The position numbers and the translations under genes were made by a program. DNA of 64,000 nucleotides from Streptomyces sp. B93 (lineage in GTDB: Bacteria; Actinomycetota; Actinomycetes; Streptomycetales; Streptomycetaceae). The stretch covers positions 1 through 64,000 of the forward strand of contig NZ_JAGPXL010000035.1 in NCBI RefSeq assembly GCF_018070565.1. The letters are read 5' to 3'. The notes below the pieces were generated by a model, which ran no database searches, was not told the origin of the DNA, and worked only from the letters and a program-made list of their open reading frames with translations. Shown here piece by piece: positions 34,940-43,321 of this stretch (positions are counted from its first letter, which is position 1; every line of letters starts with the position of its first letter).

Positions 34940-35179
34940 ATGCCGACCGCCGTACTGACCGACCGTGAGCGCACCGCCGTCCAGGCCTACCTACGGCTGC
35001 TGCACACCGTGAGAGCCGCCTTCGACACCGCCTCCGGCCCACCGGACGCGGGCCGCCCCGTGGTCGTCCCCCCGTCGGCTCTCGCCGAGGCCGAACAGGC
35101 ACTCGAGGCCGCGGGCCTCACGGGCAACGAGGAGGAGTTCTTCCGCCTGCTGAGCAGTTGGTGCCCGGGGCAGCCCTGA
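34940..35179 (+). CDS. Small conserved-looking protein of unknown function
   Basis: 79 residues from ATG 34940, with GGGGAGAG upstream. The sequence is helical and soluble: TAVLTDRERTAVQAYLRLLH, then a Pro/Gly linker (ASGPPDAGRPVVVPPS) and a second helix pair (ALAEAEQALEAAGLTGNEEE). Not recognised. Codon bias and the ribosome site support a real gene. It follows the XRE-protease pair on the same strand behind three short repeats, so it is a candidate target of that regulator. Confidence 0.6.
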   Translation: MPTAVLTDRERTAVQAYLRLLHTVRAAFDTASGPPDAGRPVVVPPSALAEAEQALEAAGLTGNEEEFFRLLSSWCPGQP

Positions 35180-35200
35180 CGGCCGGCCGGTCCGTGGCGG

Positions 35201-35881
35201 TCAGTCGTGGGGGACGGTGACCGCCGTGGCCGCGAGTCCCTGCCGGATCGTCCAGCGCCCGTCGAAGTGGGTACGGCGACGCCCGGTCACCACCGGGCCG
35301 GGGACGAGGAGTTCGGCGCGCAGGGTCCCCGACAGCCGCTCACCGGGGGCGGCACGGAGGTCGATGTCGGCCTCGGTGAAGTCCAGCCACTGGCCGGTCA
35401 GCGGGAACCACGCCTTGTACACCGACTCCTTGGCGCTGAACAGCAGCCGGTCCCAGTGGACCGCCGGGTGGGACCGCGACAGCGCGCGCAGCCGCTCCCG
35501 CTCCGCGGGCAGGGCGACCGCGTCCAGCACCCCGTCGGGCAGCGGGCCATGGGGTTCGGCGTCGATGCCGACGGAGGCCAGGTCAGTGGCGCGGACCAGG
35601 GCGGCGGCGCCGTAGCCGTCGCAGTGGGTCATGCTGCCGACCAGCCCGGCCGGCCAGCGCGGGGCGCCCCGCTCGCCGGGCAGCACCGGGTGCGGGGGCA
35701 CGCCGAGCTTCTCCATGGCGCGGCGCGCGCAGCCGCGTACGAGGGCGAACTCGCGGCGCCGCTTGGGCACCGCCCGCGCCACCAGCGCCGCCTCCTCCGG
35801 GTACAGCGTCGCCGGTTCGGTGCCGTCGCCGCCGAACGCCTCGACGGCGACGACCGGGCCGGGCAGCAGGTCCTCGATCAC
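35201..35881 (-). CDS. 4'-phosphopantetheinyl transferase (Sfp/EntD type)
   Basis: Attaches the phosphopantetheine arm of CoA to carrier proteins of PKS, NRPS or FAS systems. 226 residues, the normal size of the single-domain actinomycete enzyme. Key motifs are VGSMTHCDGYGAA, the Mg-binding SVGIDAEPHGPL, and FSAKESVYKAWFPLTG (KExxxK). The GTG at 35881 overlaps the stop of the metallophosphoesterase gene by 4 bp, so the two are co-translated. No PKS or NRPS genes are nearby, consistent with a housekeeping activator of many clusters. Confidence 0.94.
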   Translation of the reverse strand: MIEDLLPGPVVAVEAFGGDGTEPATLYPEEAALVARAVPKRRREFALVRGCARRAMEKLGVPPHPVLPGERGAPRWPAGLVGSMTHCDGYGAAALVRATDLASVGIDAEPHGPLPDGVLDAVALPAERERLRALSRSHPAVHWDRLLFSAKESVYKAWFPLTGQWLDFTEADIDLRAAPGERLSGTLRAELLVPGPVVTGRRRTHFDGRWTIRQGLAATAVTVPHD

Positions 35882-36738
35882 CGGGCCGCGACCTCCCTCG
35901 GCAGGATGCGGCGCAACCGCCCCGGCGGCTGCGGGCGCCCGCGCCACTCCCGGGGATAGCCGACCGAGACCTCCTCGAAGCGGACGCCCTCGTGGTGGGT
36001 GGTCCGCGGGATGTGCAGATGGCCGTAGACCATGGTCCGCACCCGGAAGCGCCGGTGCCAGTCGGCGGTCAGCCGGGTGCCGCACCACATCGCGAACTCC
36101 GGGTGCCACAGCACGTCGGTCGGGTGCCGGTCCAGGGGATAGTGGTTGACCAGAACCGTGGGCAGGTCCTCCGGGAGCGCGGCGAGCCGTCGTCCGGTCA
36201 GGGCGACCCGGGCCCGGCACCACGCCTCACGGGTCGGATAGGGGTCGGGGTGCAGCAGGTACTCGTCGTTGCACACGATCCCCGTCGAGTGCGCGTACGC
36301 CAGCCCCTCCTCCTTGGTGGCGCAGCCGGACGGCAGGAAGGAGTAGTCGTACAGCAGGAAGAGCGGTGCCACGGCCACCGGGCCGTCGGGGCCCTCCCAC
36401 AGCGGGTAGGGGTCCTCGGGCGTGACCACGCCCAGCTCGCGGCAGACGTCCACGAGGTGCTCGTAGCGTGCGGTGCCGCGCAGGGTGACGGGGTCTTTGG
36501 GGTGGGTCCACAGTTCGTGGTTGCCGGGGGCCCAGACCACCTTGCGGAAGCGGCCCGCGAGGGTCCCCAGCGCCCAGCGCACGTCGGACACGGTCTCCGC
36601 GACGTCCCCGGCGACGAGCAGCCAGTCGTCGTCCGACTCGGGGCGCATCCCCTCCACCAGCGCGCGGTTCTCCGGGTAGCCGATGTGCAGATCGCTGATG
36701 GCCAGCAGCTGCCCGGCACCACCGGCCGTCGACGTCAC
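35878..36738 (-). CDS. Metallophosphoesterase
   Basis: 286-residue calcineurin-like phosphoesterase with the full metal-site set: ISDLHIGYP (DxH), LVAGDVAETV (GDxx), WAPGNHELWT (GNHE), LVNHYPLDRHP and MVYGHLHIPRTTHHEG (GHxH). The GTG at 36738 has GAGGGGG seven bases upstream. It is translationally coupled to the phosphopantetheinyl transferase; whether it acts on CoA-related phosphoesters is open. Confidence 0.9.
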   Translation of the reverse strand: MTSTAGGAGQLLAISDLHIGYPENRALVEGMRPESDDDWLLVAGDVAETVSDVRWALGTLAGRFRKVVWAPGNHELWTHPKDPVTLRGTARYEHLVDVCRELGVVTPEDPYPLWEGPDGPVAVAPLFLLYDYSFLPSGCATKEEGLAYAHSTGIVCNDEYLLHPDPYPTREAWCRARVALTGRRLAALPEDLPTVLVNHYPLDRHPTDVLWHPEFAMWCGTRLTADWHRRFRVRTMVYGHLHIPRTTHHEGVRFEEVSVGYPREWRGRPQPPGRLRRILPREVAAR

Positions 36739-37005
36739 CTGTCGCCCCCTCGTGATCGCGCGGACCCGACTACGACAACACACGCGCGCGACGCCCGGCA
36801 AGAGCGCCTGCCGTCGGCGCCGGGCCGTCCCCCGCGGCAATCCGTAACACGCGCGTTGCACGCGGGGGCGGCGCGAAGCCGTATGATCGCCCCAACACCG
36901 ACGTCCCGAACTTCCCTTCATCGAGGGCGGCTTGGTGTCCCTCCCACTATCCTGGCCGGGCACGGCCCGCTCCGCCCTGCCCGCGAACCGTGAAAGGCGG
37001 CCTGC

Positions 37006-38127
37006 ATGGTCTCTCGCGTACGCGTCTGGCTCAACCGCACGTACGCGGAGAACGTGTTCTTCATGGATCAGCTGCGCCGAAATCCCAGCGACCGGGCGGT
37101 GGAGATCCATGCGACGCACGGCGATCCCGACTCGCCCGTGCTGGCCGCCGCGGACACCGCCGAGCTGGAGCCGGAGGGCCTGTCCCCCGCGGCGTACGTC
37201 GAGTACGCGCTCGACCAGTGCGCGCGGCGCGGCATCGATGTCTTCGTGCCGCGGCTGCACCAGGCCGCCGTGGTGGCACACCGCGCCGAGTTCGAGGCGG
37301 TCGGTACGGCGCTGCTGGCGCCGCCGCCGGAGGCGGTGGCCGTCTTCCAGGACAAGGTCATCGCCTACGAGGCGGTCCAGGCGATCGGCGCGCCGGTGCC
37401 GCCGTGGTGGCGGGTGCGGGGCGTGGACGAACTCGTCGCCGCGGTGGAGGAGCTGGAGGGCGGCGGGCACAAGGCGTGCTTCAAGCCGGCGTCCGGGGCG
37501 GGCGGAGTGGGCTTCCGCGTCATCACGCGCGCCCCCTTCTCACTCACGCACCTCAACGGCTTCCCCAGTCCCTATGTGCCGCTCGACCTGGTCGTGCAGG
37601 CGCTGCGGGAGGCGGAGGAGGCGGTGGACTGGCTGGTGATGCCGCGTCTTGAGCAGCCCGAGGTGTCCGTGGACTGTCTGACCGGCCGGGACAACCGGGT
37701 GCGGCTGGCGGTGGGGCGCACCAAGAACGGGCGGCGGCGTGGGTTCACGCTCAGCGAGCAGTGGCTGGAGCCCGCGCGGCGGATCGCGGAGGGGTTCGGG
37801 CTGCATCACCTGTCCAACATCCAGTTCCGGATGTTCGGGGGTCGTCCGGTGCTGATGGATGTGAACACGCGGCCCGCGGGCGGGCTGCACCAGCTGGCGC
37901 TGTGCGGGGTGAACGCGCCCTGGGCTGCTGTGCAGTTGGCGCTCGGCGAGGATCCGGGGGAGATCGTGCCGCCGTTCCTGGGGCAGGACTACGCGGTGGT
38001 GGCGGGGCCGCGGCCGGTTCGGGGGGTGTCGCTGCCGCAGCAGCGGGCGGAGGAGGTGCCCGTGCGGGCGGCCTCCGTTCCGACGGTGGGGTCCGTGGAG
38101 GTGGGTGCGCAGGCGCTGCCGTTGTAG
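37006..38127 (+). CDS. ATP-grasp family ligase of unknown substrate
   Basis: 373 residues, ATG with GAAAGG upstream. The ATP-grasp fold is shown by VFQDKVIAYEAVQAIGAPVP, the nucleotide lysine segment HKACFKPASGAGGVGFRVI, VDWLVMPRLEQPEVSVDCLT and the metal-binding FRMFGGRPVLMDVNTRPAGG. The N-terminus (RVRVWLNRTYAENVFFMDQL) looks like a pre-ATP-grasp domain. ATP-grasp enzymes join a carboxylate to an amine, thiol or other nucleophile. There is no obvious partner gene. It lies at the edge of the glycan locus but is separated from it by a terminator. Confidence 0.82.
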   Translation: MVSRVRVWLNRTYAENVFFMDQLRRNPSDRAVEIHATHGDPDSPVLAAADTAELEPEGLSPAAYVEYALDQCARRGIDVFVPRLHQAAVVAHRAEFEAVGTALLAPPPEAVAVFQDKVIAYEAVQAIGAPVPPWWRVRGVDELVAAVEELEGGGHKACFKPASGAGGVGFRVITRAPFSLTHLNGFPSPYVPLDLVVQALREAEEAVDWLVMPRLEQPEVSVDCLTGRDNRVRLAVGRTKNGRRRGFTLSEQWLEPARRIAEGFGLHHLSNIQFRMFGGRPVLMDVNTRPAGGLHQLALCGVNAPWAAVQLALGEDPGEIVPPFLGQDYAVVAGPRPVRGVSLPQQRAEEVPVRAASVPTVGSVEVGAQALPL

Positions 38128-38155
38128 CGGGGCGGCACGGGTGGGCGCGGCCGCG

Positions 38156-38183
38156 GCGGCTGCGGCCCGGCTGCCGCAGCCGC
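38156..38183. terminator. Bidirectional hairpin terminator
   Basis: GCGGCTGCGG (38156-38165) and its exact complement (38174-38183) form a 10-bp stem with an 8-base loop. It lies between the convergent ATP-grasp gene and the glycan operon. Confidence 0.7.
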
Positions 38184-38217
38184 GCGGGACAGCCACGGCG
38201 GCTCGGCGGTTGTGCGG

Positions 38218-40398
38218 CTACGTCACCAGGAGGTCCGTCCAGGCCCTTGCCACTCCGTTCAGGGAGAAGCGGGCTCGGGCCTGGGTGCGGGCCGTCTCGC
38301 CCGTGGACTGCCAGGTCGTACGGTCCAGGGTCGCGATGGACGCCGCCATCGCGGTCGGGTCGGGGTGGATCCAGCGGGTGTCGTAGATCTCGTCGGCGCC
38401 TGGCCAGGGCAGGAGGGCGGGGACGGCGGCGGAGGCCATGCCCTCGGCGGGGGCCAGGTGGAAGCTCTCGTCGTCGCTCGTGGAGAGGACGTGGCCGATG
38501 CGGCGCAGCCAGGAGGCGACGTCGCTTCCGTAGTCGTCGAAGACCACCGCGCCCTCCAGGAGCGGTGAGGTCTGGATGCGGCGTAGTACGGCGTCGTAGT
38601 GGGCGCGTTCCTCGGGCTTGTTCCAGATCCACCAGTACTCCCACGGCGGCTTGGACTTGACCGAGAGCTGCCAGCGGCGGTCCTCGGCCCGGAGCGTCTC
38701 CAGGACGTCGAGGCCGAGGTCGAGGCGTTTGCGGCTGGGGGCGATGCCGATCATGCCGAGTCGGAAGCGGGCGCCGGGTGCCTTGGGGCGGTCGAGCTGG
38801 TCGGTGTCGACCCAGTTGGGGATGACGGTGACCTTGGACTCGGGCCAGCCGGTGTGTTCCAGGGTGCGGCGGGCGTAGTACGTGCTGACGCAGATGACCT
38901 GGTCGACGGCGTCGATGGCGACCTGGCGGGGCCAGTCGGCGTCCAGTTCGAAGCGGTGCAGTCGGATGACCAGGCGGCTGTCGGGCCGTTTGTGGCGGCT
39001 GTACCAGACGGCGGCGGGGCCGCACCACTCGACGACCACGACGTCCGCCCAGTCGGCGAGTTCCCGGCTGGCCGCCGGTTCGTGGCGGGCCAGCGCCTCC
39101 CACGCGTCGACGCGTACGTCGAGTCCGGGCAGCGCGCGGAAGTGGTCCAGGAGCCGGGTGAGGAACTTCAGGTCGTGGCCCGCGACCCCGACCCGCAGCG
39201 GCCGGGGCCGGGCGATCACGGCGGCCGGTGCGGCGGGGAACGCGGCGCCGAGGTGGCCGCGCCAGCGGTCGGCCGCCACGCGGAGGGTGTGGCGCGCGGC
39301 GGCGGACCGGCAGCGTTCGGCGGCCAGGCGGCGCGCCTCGGGTTCCCGCACCGCCCGGGCGACGGCCGCCGCCGCGTCCTCGAGTGCGGCGCGGCCGGGC
39401 ACGTAGAGGGGGTAGTCGTCGCCGAGGAGCGCCTCGTGGGCGGGGGTGCGGTTGAGGACGACGGGGAGTCCGAGGGCGCCGAACTCCAGGACCTTGGTGG
39501 AGAGTTCGAGGCTGGCGTCGAGCGCGGGCCCGCGCCAGCCGAGGCCGAGGTCGCAGTCGGCGGCGAGGCGCATGGCCTCCTCGCGGGGCTGCCCGCCGTG
39601 GTGTTCGACGCCCGGGGTGGCGGCCAGGGCACGGGCCATGGCGGTCTGGAAGCCGGGGTGCGCCGGGTCGTCGTGGATCTTGTCGCCGACGGTGTGCAGT
39701 TCGGCCCGGATGCCGTCCTCGGCGAGCAGCGCGGGCAGCCGGGTCATGGGCAGGGTGTTCCACAGGGGCGCGAACTTGCCGGTGTAGACGAGCCGGAACG
39801 GGTCGTGCGGGCGTTCGTGCTCGGGGACGTCGAAGTCCGGTTCGGGCACGGACGGCGGGCTGAGCAGGCACTTGCCGACCGCCTCCGGCACCCAGGTCTC
39901 CAGCAGGCAGCGCAGTTCCTCGGTCTGGCACAGCAGCCGCGCGCCGGCCTCGGCGATCCGGCCGAGTTCGGCGCGGGCCTCCTCGGTCATCTCGGCGGCG
40001 GACTGCGGGATGTCGGTGAGGTAGGCCCAGATCCGCCCGTCGAAGCAGCCGTCGGCGACGACCCGGGCGACCAGGCGCCGTCCGCGCAGGACGAGCAGGT
40101 CGCAGGGGTCGTCCTCGTCGAGTCCGGCGAGCACCTGGGAGGCCTGCACCGGCGACAGCGGACGGTCGGCGAGGCCGGGCAGCAGCCGTTCCTCGTGGGG
40201 GCGGACCACGCTGACTCGGGGGAGCCCGGTGAGCGGGTCGACCAGGCGCCCGGTGTGCACGGGCGCCTTGAGGACGAGGCGGGTGCGGCAGCCCGCCCGG
40301 GACAGTGCCTGCACCGTCGACTGCGCCCAGACGGCGGAGCCGTCGATGAGGTTGAGGTCGACGTCGCCGTAGACGAGGGCGTTCACTGTGCGGCTCAT
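38218..40398 (-). CDS. Double glycosyltransferase (two GT-B/GT4-like modules in one chain)
   Basis: 726 residues, about twice the normal GT4 length. Module 1 (1 to about 400) begins VNALVYGDVDLNLIDGSAVW and has FRLVYTGKFAPLWNTLPM and the donor-site region ASLELSTKVLEFGALGLPVV. Module 2 (about 405-726) begins RVGVAGHDLKFLTRLLDHF and has ICVSTYYARRTLEHTGWPES, VTVIPNWVDTDQL, RFRLGMIGIAPSRKRLDLGL and HLAPAEGMASAAVPALLPW. Both keep plausible sugar-nucleotide sites, so the protein may add two sugars in succession. The ATG at 40398 overlaps the upstream stop by 4 bp. It is last in the wecB-led operon. Confidence 0.85.
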   Translation of the reverse strand: MSRTVNALVYGDVDLNLIDGSAVWAQSTVQALSRAGCRTRLVLKAPVHTGRLVDPLTGLPRVSVVRPHEERLLPGLADRPLSPVQASQVLAGLDEDDPCDLLVLRGRRLVARVVADGCFDGRIWAYLTDIPQSAAEMTEEARAELGRIAEAGARLLCQTEELRCLLETWVPEAVGKCLLSPPSVPEPDFDVPEHERPHDPFRLVYTGKFAPLWNTLPMTRLPALLAEDGIRAELHTVGDKIHDDPAHPGFQTAMARALAATPGVEHHGGQPREEAMRLAADCDLGLGWRGPALDASLELSTKVLEFGALGLPVVLNRTPAHEALLGDDYPLYVPGRAALEDAAAAVARAVREPEARRLAAERCRSAAARHTLRVAADRWRGHLGAAFPAAPAAVIARPRPLRVGVAGHDLKFLTRLLDHFRALPGLDVRVDAWEALARHEPAASRELADWADVVVVEWCGPAAVWYSRHKRPDSRLVIRLHRFELDADWPRQVAIDAVDQVICVSTYYARRTLEHTGWPESKVTVIPNWVDTDQLDRPKAPGARFRLGMIGIAPSRKRLDLGLDVLETLRAEDRRWQLSVKSKPPWEYWWIWNKPEERAHYDAVLRRIQTSPLLEGAVVFDDYGSDVASWLRRIGHVLSTSDDESFHLAPAEGMASAAVPALLPWPGADEIYDTRWIHPDPTAMAASIATLDRTTWQSTGETARTQARARFSLNGVARAWTDLLVT

Positions 40399-42269
40399 GT
40401 CGGCTCCTTCCCGCACCAGGCGAACAGTCGGTGTCCCTGCCCTGCCCAGCTCTCGGGCGGCGTGCCGGACGTCAGCAGCGACCGGCGCACCAGGAGGGGG
40501 GTGAGTTCGGGGACGAAGGTGTAGTCGTCGGCGGCGGGTGTGCTGCCCACCGCGTCGGCGCCGGAGTACTCCTGGGCGCACATCAGGTCGAGGAGGAGGG
40601 TGTCCGGGCGGTCCTCGGTGAGGTCGGTCCAGTCGGCCACCCAGGGGGCGAGGGGTTCACCGGTGCGTACCTCGACACCGGCGGCGGTGAGTTCGTCGAG
40701 GCCGGTGGGGTCGGGCACGACGACCTCGGCGGGGCGGTGCCGCTGGCTGAGCACCTGGTCGGCGAGGCGGGCGCGGTCGGCCGGGTCCCGGGGGGCGGCC
40801 AGCACACTGACGCGGCGTTCGTCGAGCGGGTCGGGGGCGCCGGTCCGGCGGGCCAGCTGGGACAGCCGTACCCGGGTGCTGTCCGCCCGGAACGCCTCGC
40901 GCAGCCGGCGGCGGCCGTCCGTCGCCGGGTCGAGGTCCGCCAGCCGGACCCCGGCGTCGGCGTCGAGGACGGCGTCCCAGGCGAACCGGGTGAGTCCGGG
41001 CGCCGCCGAGGCGGGGCCGTCCCGCCACAGCACGCAGGAGCGGCCCGCGGCCCGGGTCTCGGTGAGGAGTCCGGCGAGCCGTCGGTCGAGGTCGGGGGCG
41101 AGTCCGGTGCCGGTGAGCGCCCAGGGGCCGTGGCCGGTGCAGGCGCTGAGCTGGACGACGAGGGCGTCCGGGTCGGTGCGCTGGACGAGCGGTCGCCCGT
41201 CGTGCGGGAGGGCCCGGTTGACCACGGCGTCCGCCGCGAGGTCGGCGGCGGTGGTGTCGGTGAGGACACCGACGAGGACCATGCGGTCGCGGGGCGCGGA
41301 GCGGAAGGCGCGGTGGGCGAAGTGCGGTCGCGCGTCCGCCACCCCGGCCGTCTCCGGCGCGGTGCGCGGCGTCGCGGACGCCGGCCGTCGGGTCTCGCCC
41401 GGTGTGGGCCCGGTCCGGGCGCGCCGCCACCGCCCGTACAGCTGCCGTACGCCGGGGGCCTCGGTCCCGGTCCGTGCCCGCCACAGCCCGTACAGCTCGC
41501 GGGGCAGCCGTGCGGCCTGGCTGCCGGGTGAGCGGGCCGCGGAGACCAGGGCCCGTCCCACGCGCAGCGAGGTGGACCCCTCCAGCATGGCGACGCGGGC
41601 CTCCAGGAGGGCGACCCGCTCGCGGGCGCCGTGCAGGGCCGCCGCCAGCTGGTCCTTCTCCCGTACGGTGGCGGCGAGCCGTTCGGGGAGGCCGTCGGCC
41701 TGGGCGGGTCCCCGCGCCCGTTCGGTGTCCTCGGCGTCGCGTTCCAAGTCCAGCAGGCGGGCCCGCAGGGAGCGGGAGACCAGGTCGGCGAGGACGTACT
41801 CGTCGGCGATCCGCAGCGCTGTGGCGAAGCCCTCGGCGGGGACGGGGCGGCCGGAGAAGTCGTGCGGCGGCAGGAGTTCGTCGGTGCGGACGAAGACCGC
41901 GCCCGCGTGCAGGTGAACGTAGTCGAGCGGGGCGGCGCGCAGCACCTGGCAGTGGTGGGCGACGAGGGCGTCGAGCAGCCGGTGGTAGGGCAGTTCGGGC
42001 CCGTGGTGGCCGAAGAGGAGCAGGCCTCGGCCGCCGGGGCGCATCCGGCCGAGGACGGCGAGGCAGTCGGCCTCGGTGCCGTGCAGCGCGGCGCGGGGGC
42101 CGTACGACATCAGCACCAGTTCGCTTTCGCCGACGTCCTGGTCGCCGCGGGTGAGCAGGACGCCGTCGGGGAGGTGCAGATAGGGCTCCAGGTCGAGCCC
42201 GCCCGTGGTGGCGTCGACGACGGTGGTGACGCCGTCGAGGTGGGGTCGTAGCAGATCGGTCAGGCGCAT
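40395..42269 (-). CDS. Glycan-locus protein: Rossmann-like N-terminus, coiled coil, degenerate GT2-like C-terminus
   Basis: 624 residues, no firm family. The N-terminal part (VTTVVDATTGGLDLEPYLHL, LAVLGRMRPGGRGLLLFGHH) resembles a methyltransferase or nucleotide-sugar fold without clear catalytic residues. A coiled coil follows at about 190-240 (RLAATVREKDQLAAALHGAR, ERVALLEARVAMLEG), then a Pro/Arg-rich linker. The C-terminal 280 residues look like a family-2 glycosyltransferase (DERRVSVLAAPRDPADRARL, LSQRHRPAEVVVPD, AQEYSGADAVG, TPLLVRRSLL), but the expected DxD is not seen. It may be a scaffold or pseudoenzyme. Both ends overlap its operon neighbours. Confidence 0.7.
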   Translation of the reverse strand: MRLTDLLRPHLDGVTTVVDATTGGLDLEPYLHLPDGVLLTRGDQDVGESELVLMSYGPRAALHGTEADCLAVLGRMRPGGRGLLLFGHHGPELPYHRLLDALVAHHCQVLRAAPLDYVHLHAGAVFVRTDELLPPHDFSGRPVPAEGFATALRIADEYVLADLVSRSLRARLLDLERDAEDTERARGPAQADGLPERLAATVREKDQLAAALHGARERVALLEARVAMLEGSTSLRVGRALVSAARSPGSQAARLPRELYGLWRARTGTEAPGVRQLYGRWRRARTGPTPGETRRPASATPRTAPETAGVADARPHFAHRAFRSAPRDRMVLVGVLTDTTAADLAADAVVNRALPHDGRPLVQRTDPDALVVQLSACTGHGPWALTGTGLAPDLDRRLAGLLTETRAAGRSCVLWRDGPASAAPGLTRFAWDAVLDADAGVRLADLDPATDGRRRLREAFRADSTRVRLSQLARRTGAPDPLDERRVSVLAAPRDPADRARLADQVLSQRHRPAEVVVPDPTGLDELTAAGVEVRTGEPLAPWVADWTDLTEDRPDTLLLDLMCAQEYSGADAVGSTPAADDYTFVPELTPLLVRRSLLTSGTPPESWAGQGHRLFAWCGKEPT

Positions 42270-43321
42270 CAGCGGATCCTCGTGAAGACGTGGAAGCCGA
42301 CCTCGTTCTCGCGGAAGCCGTAGGGGGTGAACCCGGTGTGCCGCAGGCCGAGGGGTTCGAGCAGGGCGCGGTAGTCGCTGGTGGGGCGGTGCACGATGTA
42401 GTCGCCGCGCGGGCGCCGGGCGGTGGTGTCCTCGTCGGTGAGGATCAGCCGTCCGGTGAGCCGTGTCAGGGAGGCGAGGTTGCGCAGTCCGGCCTGCCAC
42501 TCCTCGTCGTCGAGGACGTGGAAGAGGACGTCGACGCAGAGGACGACGTCGTACGGCCAGGGGCTGCGCCACTCGTCCAGGGCGGCGGTGCCGTAGCGGG
42601 GGCCGCCGCCCTGGGCGCGGGCGTGGGCGAGGGCCTCCTCGCTGGCGTCGAAGGCGTCGACGCGGTGGCCGCAGCGGGCCAGGGCGCGGGCGAAGTGTCC
42701 CTTGCCGCAGCCCGCGTCGAGCACGAACAGCGGGGCGGACTCGTCGGCGAGGTCGCCGATCAGCGGGAGCAGCGCGCCGAGGCGGAGGGCGTAGAAGATT
42801 TCGTTGCCCGCCCGGTCGAGGCCGATGTGGCCGCCGGACGCGAGGTCGTCGTGGTCGCGGTGACGGGTGTCCCAGTAGCCGAGGGTGGCCTCGGACGGCC
42901 CCGTCCCGGCCATGGCGGTCCCAGACCCGGAGGTCCCCGAACCCGCCGCCCTGGACCCGGAGGCTCCCGACCCGGCGGCCCCGGACCCGGCCGTCCCCGA
43001 CCCGGCGGCCCCCGACCCGGCGCCCCCAGACCCGGCCATCCCAGACACGGCGGCCCCCGACCCGGCGCCCCCAGACCCGGCCGTCCCAGACACGGCGGCC
43101 CCCGACCCGGCGCCCCCAGACCCGGCCATCCCGGACACGGCGGCCCCCGACCCGGCGCCCCCAGACCCGGAGGTCCCCGAACCCGCCGCCCTGGACCCGG
43201 AGGCTCCCGACCCGGCACCCCCAGACCCGGCCATCCCGGACACGGCGGCCCCGGCCCCGAAGGTCCCCGAGGAGCCAACCACCCCAGCCCAGTTCCTCTC
43301 GCCCATCGTGTTCTCAGGCAT
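42269..43321 (-). CDS. SAM-dependent methyltransferase with a long Gly/Ser/Ala repeat leader
   Basis: 350 residues. Residues from about 150 form a class I methyltransferase: YWDTRHRDHDDLASGGHIGL, the SAM-binding LFVLDAGCGKGHFARALARC, VDAFDASEEALAHARA, YDVVLCVDVLFHVLDDEEW and LTGRLILTDEDT. Before it lies about 125 residues of near-pure Gly, Ser and Ala built from 15-residue repeats (see 42916-43260). That is very unusual for a cytosolic enzyme and probably an unfolded tether. Its start overlaps wecB by 8 bp and its stop overlaps the next gene. In this operon it could methylate a sugar of the surface glycan. Confidence 0.8.
   Translation of the reverse strand: MPENTMGERNWAGVVGSSGTFGAGAAVSGMAGSGGAGSGASGSRAAGSGTSGSGGAGSGAAVSGMAGSGGAGSGAAVSGTAGSGGAGSGAAVSGMAGSGGAGSGAAGSGTAGSGAAGSGASGSRAAGSGTSGSGTAMAGTGPSEATLGYWDTRHRDHDDLASGGHIGLDRAGNEIFYALRLGALLPLIGDLADESAPLFVLDAGCGKGHFARALARCGHRVDAFDASEEALAHARAQGGGPRYGTAALDEWRSPWPYDVVLCVDVLFHVLDDEEWQAGLRNLASLTRLTGRLILTDEDTTARRPRGDYIVHRPTSDYRALLEPLGLRHTGFTPYGFRENEVGFHVFTRIR
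42916..43260. repeat. Minisatellite inside the methyltransferase gene (45-bp units)
   Basis: On the coding (minus) strand the DNA encodes four near-identical 15-residue units, AAVSG(M/T)AGSGGAGSG, one diverged copy (AAGSGTAGSGAAGSG) and two copies of ASGSRAAGSGTSGSG that flank the array. All changes keep the reading frame. Units of 45 bp invite slippage, so the length probably differs between strains. Confidence 0.9.

Noticed and set aside
33401..35179. Prophage or integrative element around the XRE-ImmA pair
   Set aside because: No integrase, structural phage gene, tRNA or attachment-site duplication is visible. Neighbours look chromosomal.
35201..35881. Phosphopantetheinyl transferase as part of a secondary-metabolite cluster
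   Set aside because: No PKS, NRPS or carrier-protein gene occurs in the window. The coupled gene is a phosphoesterase.
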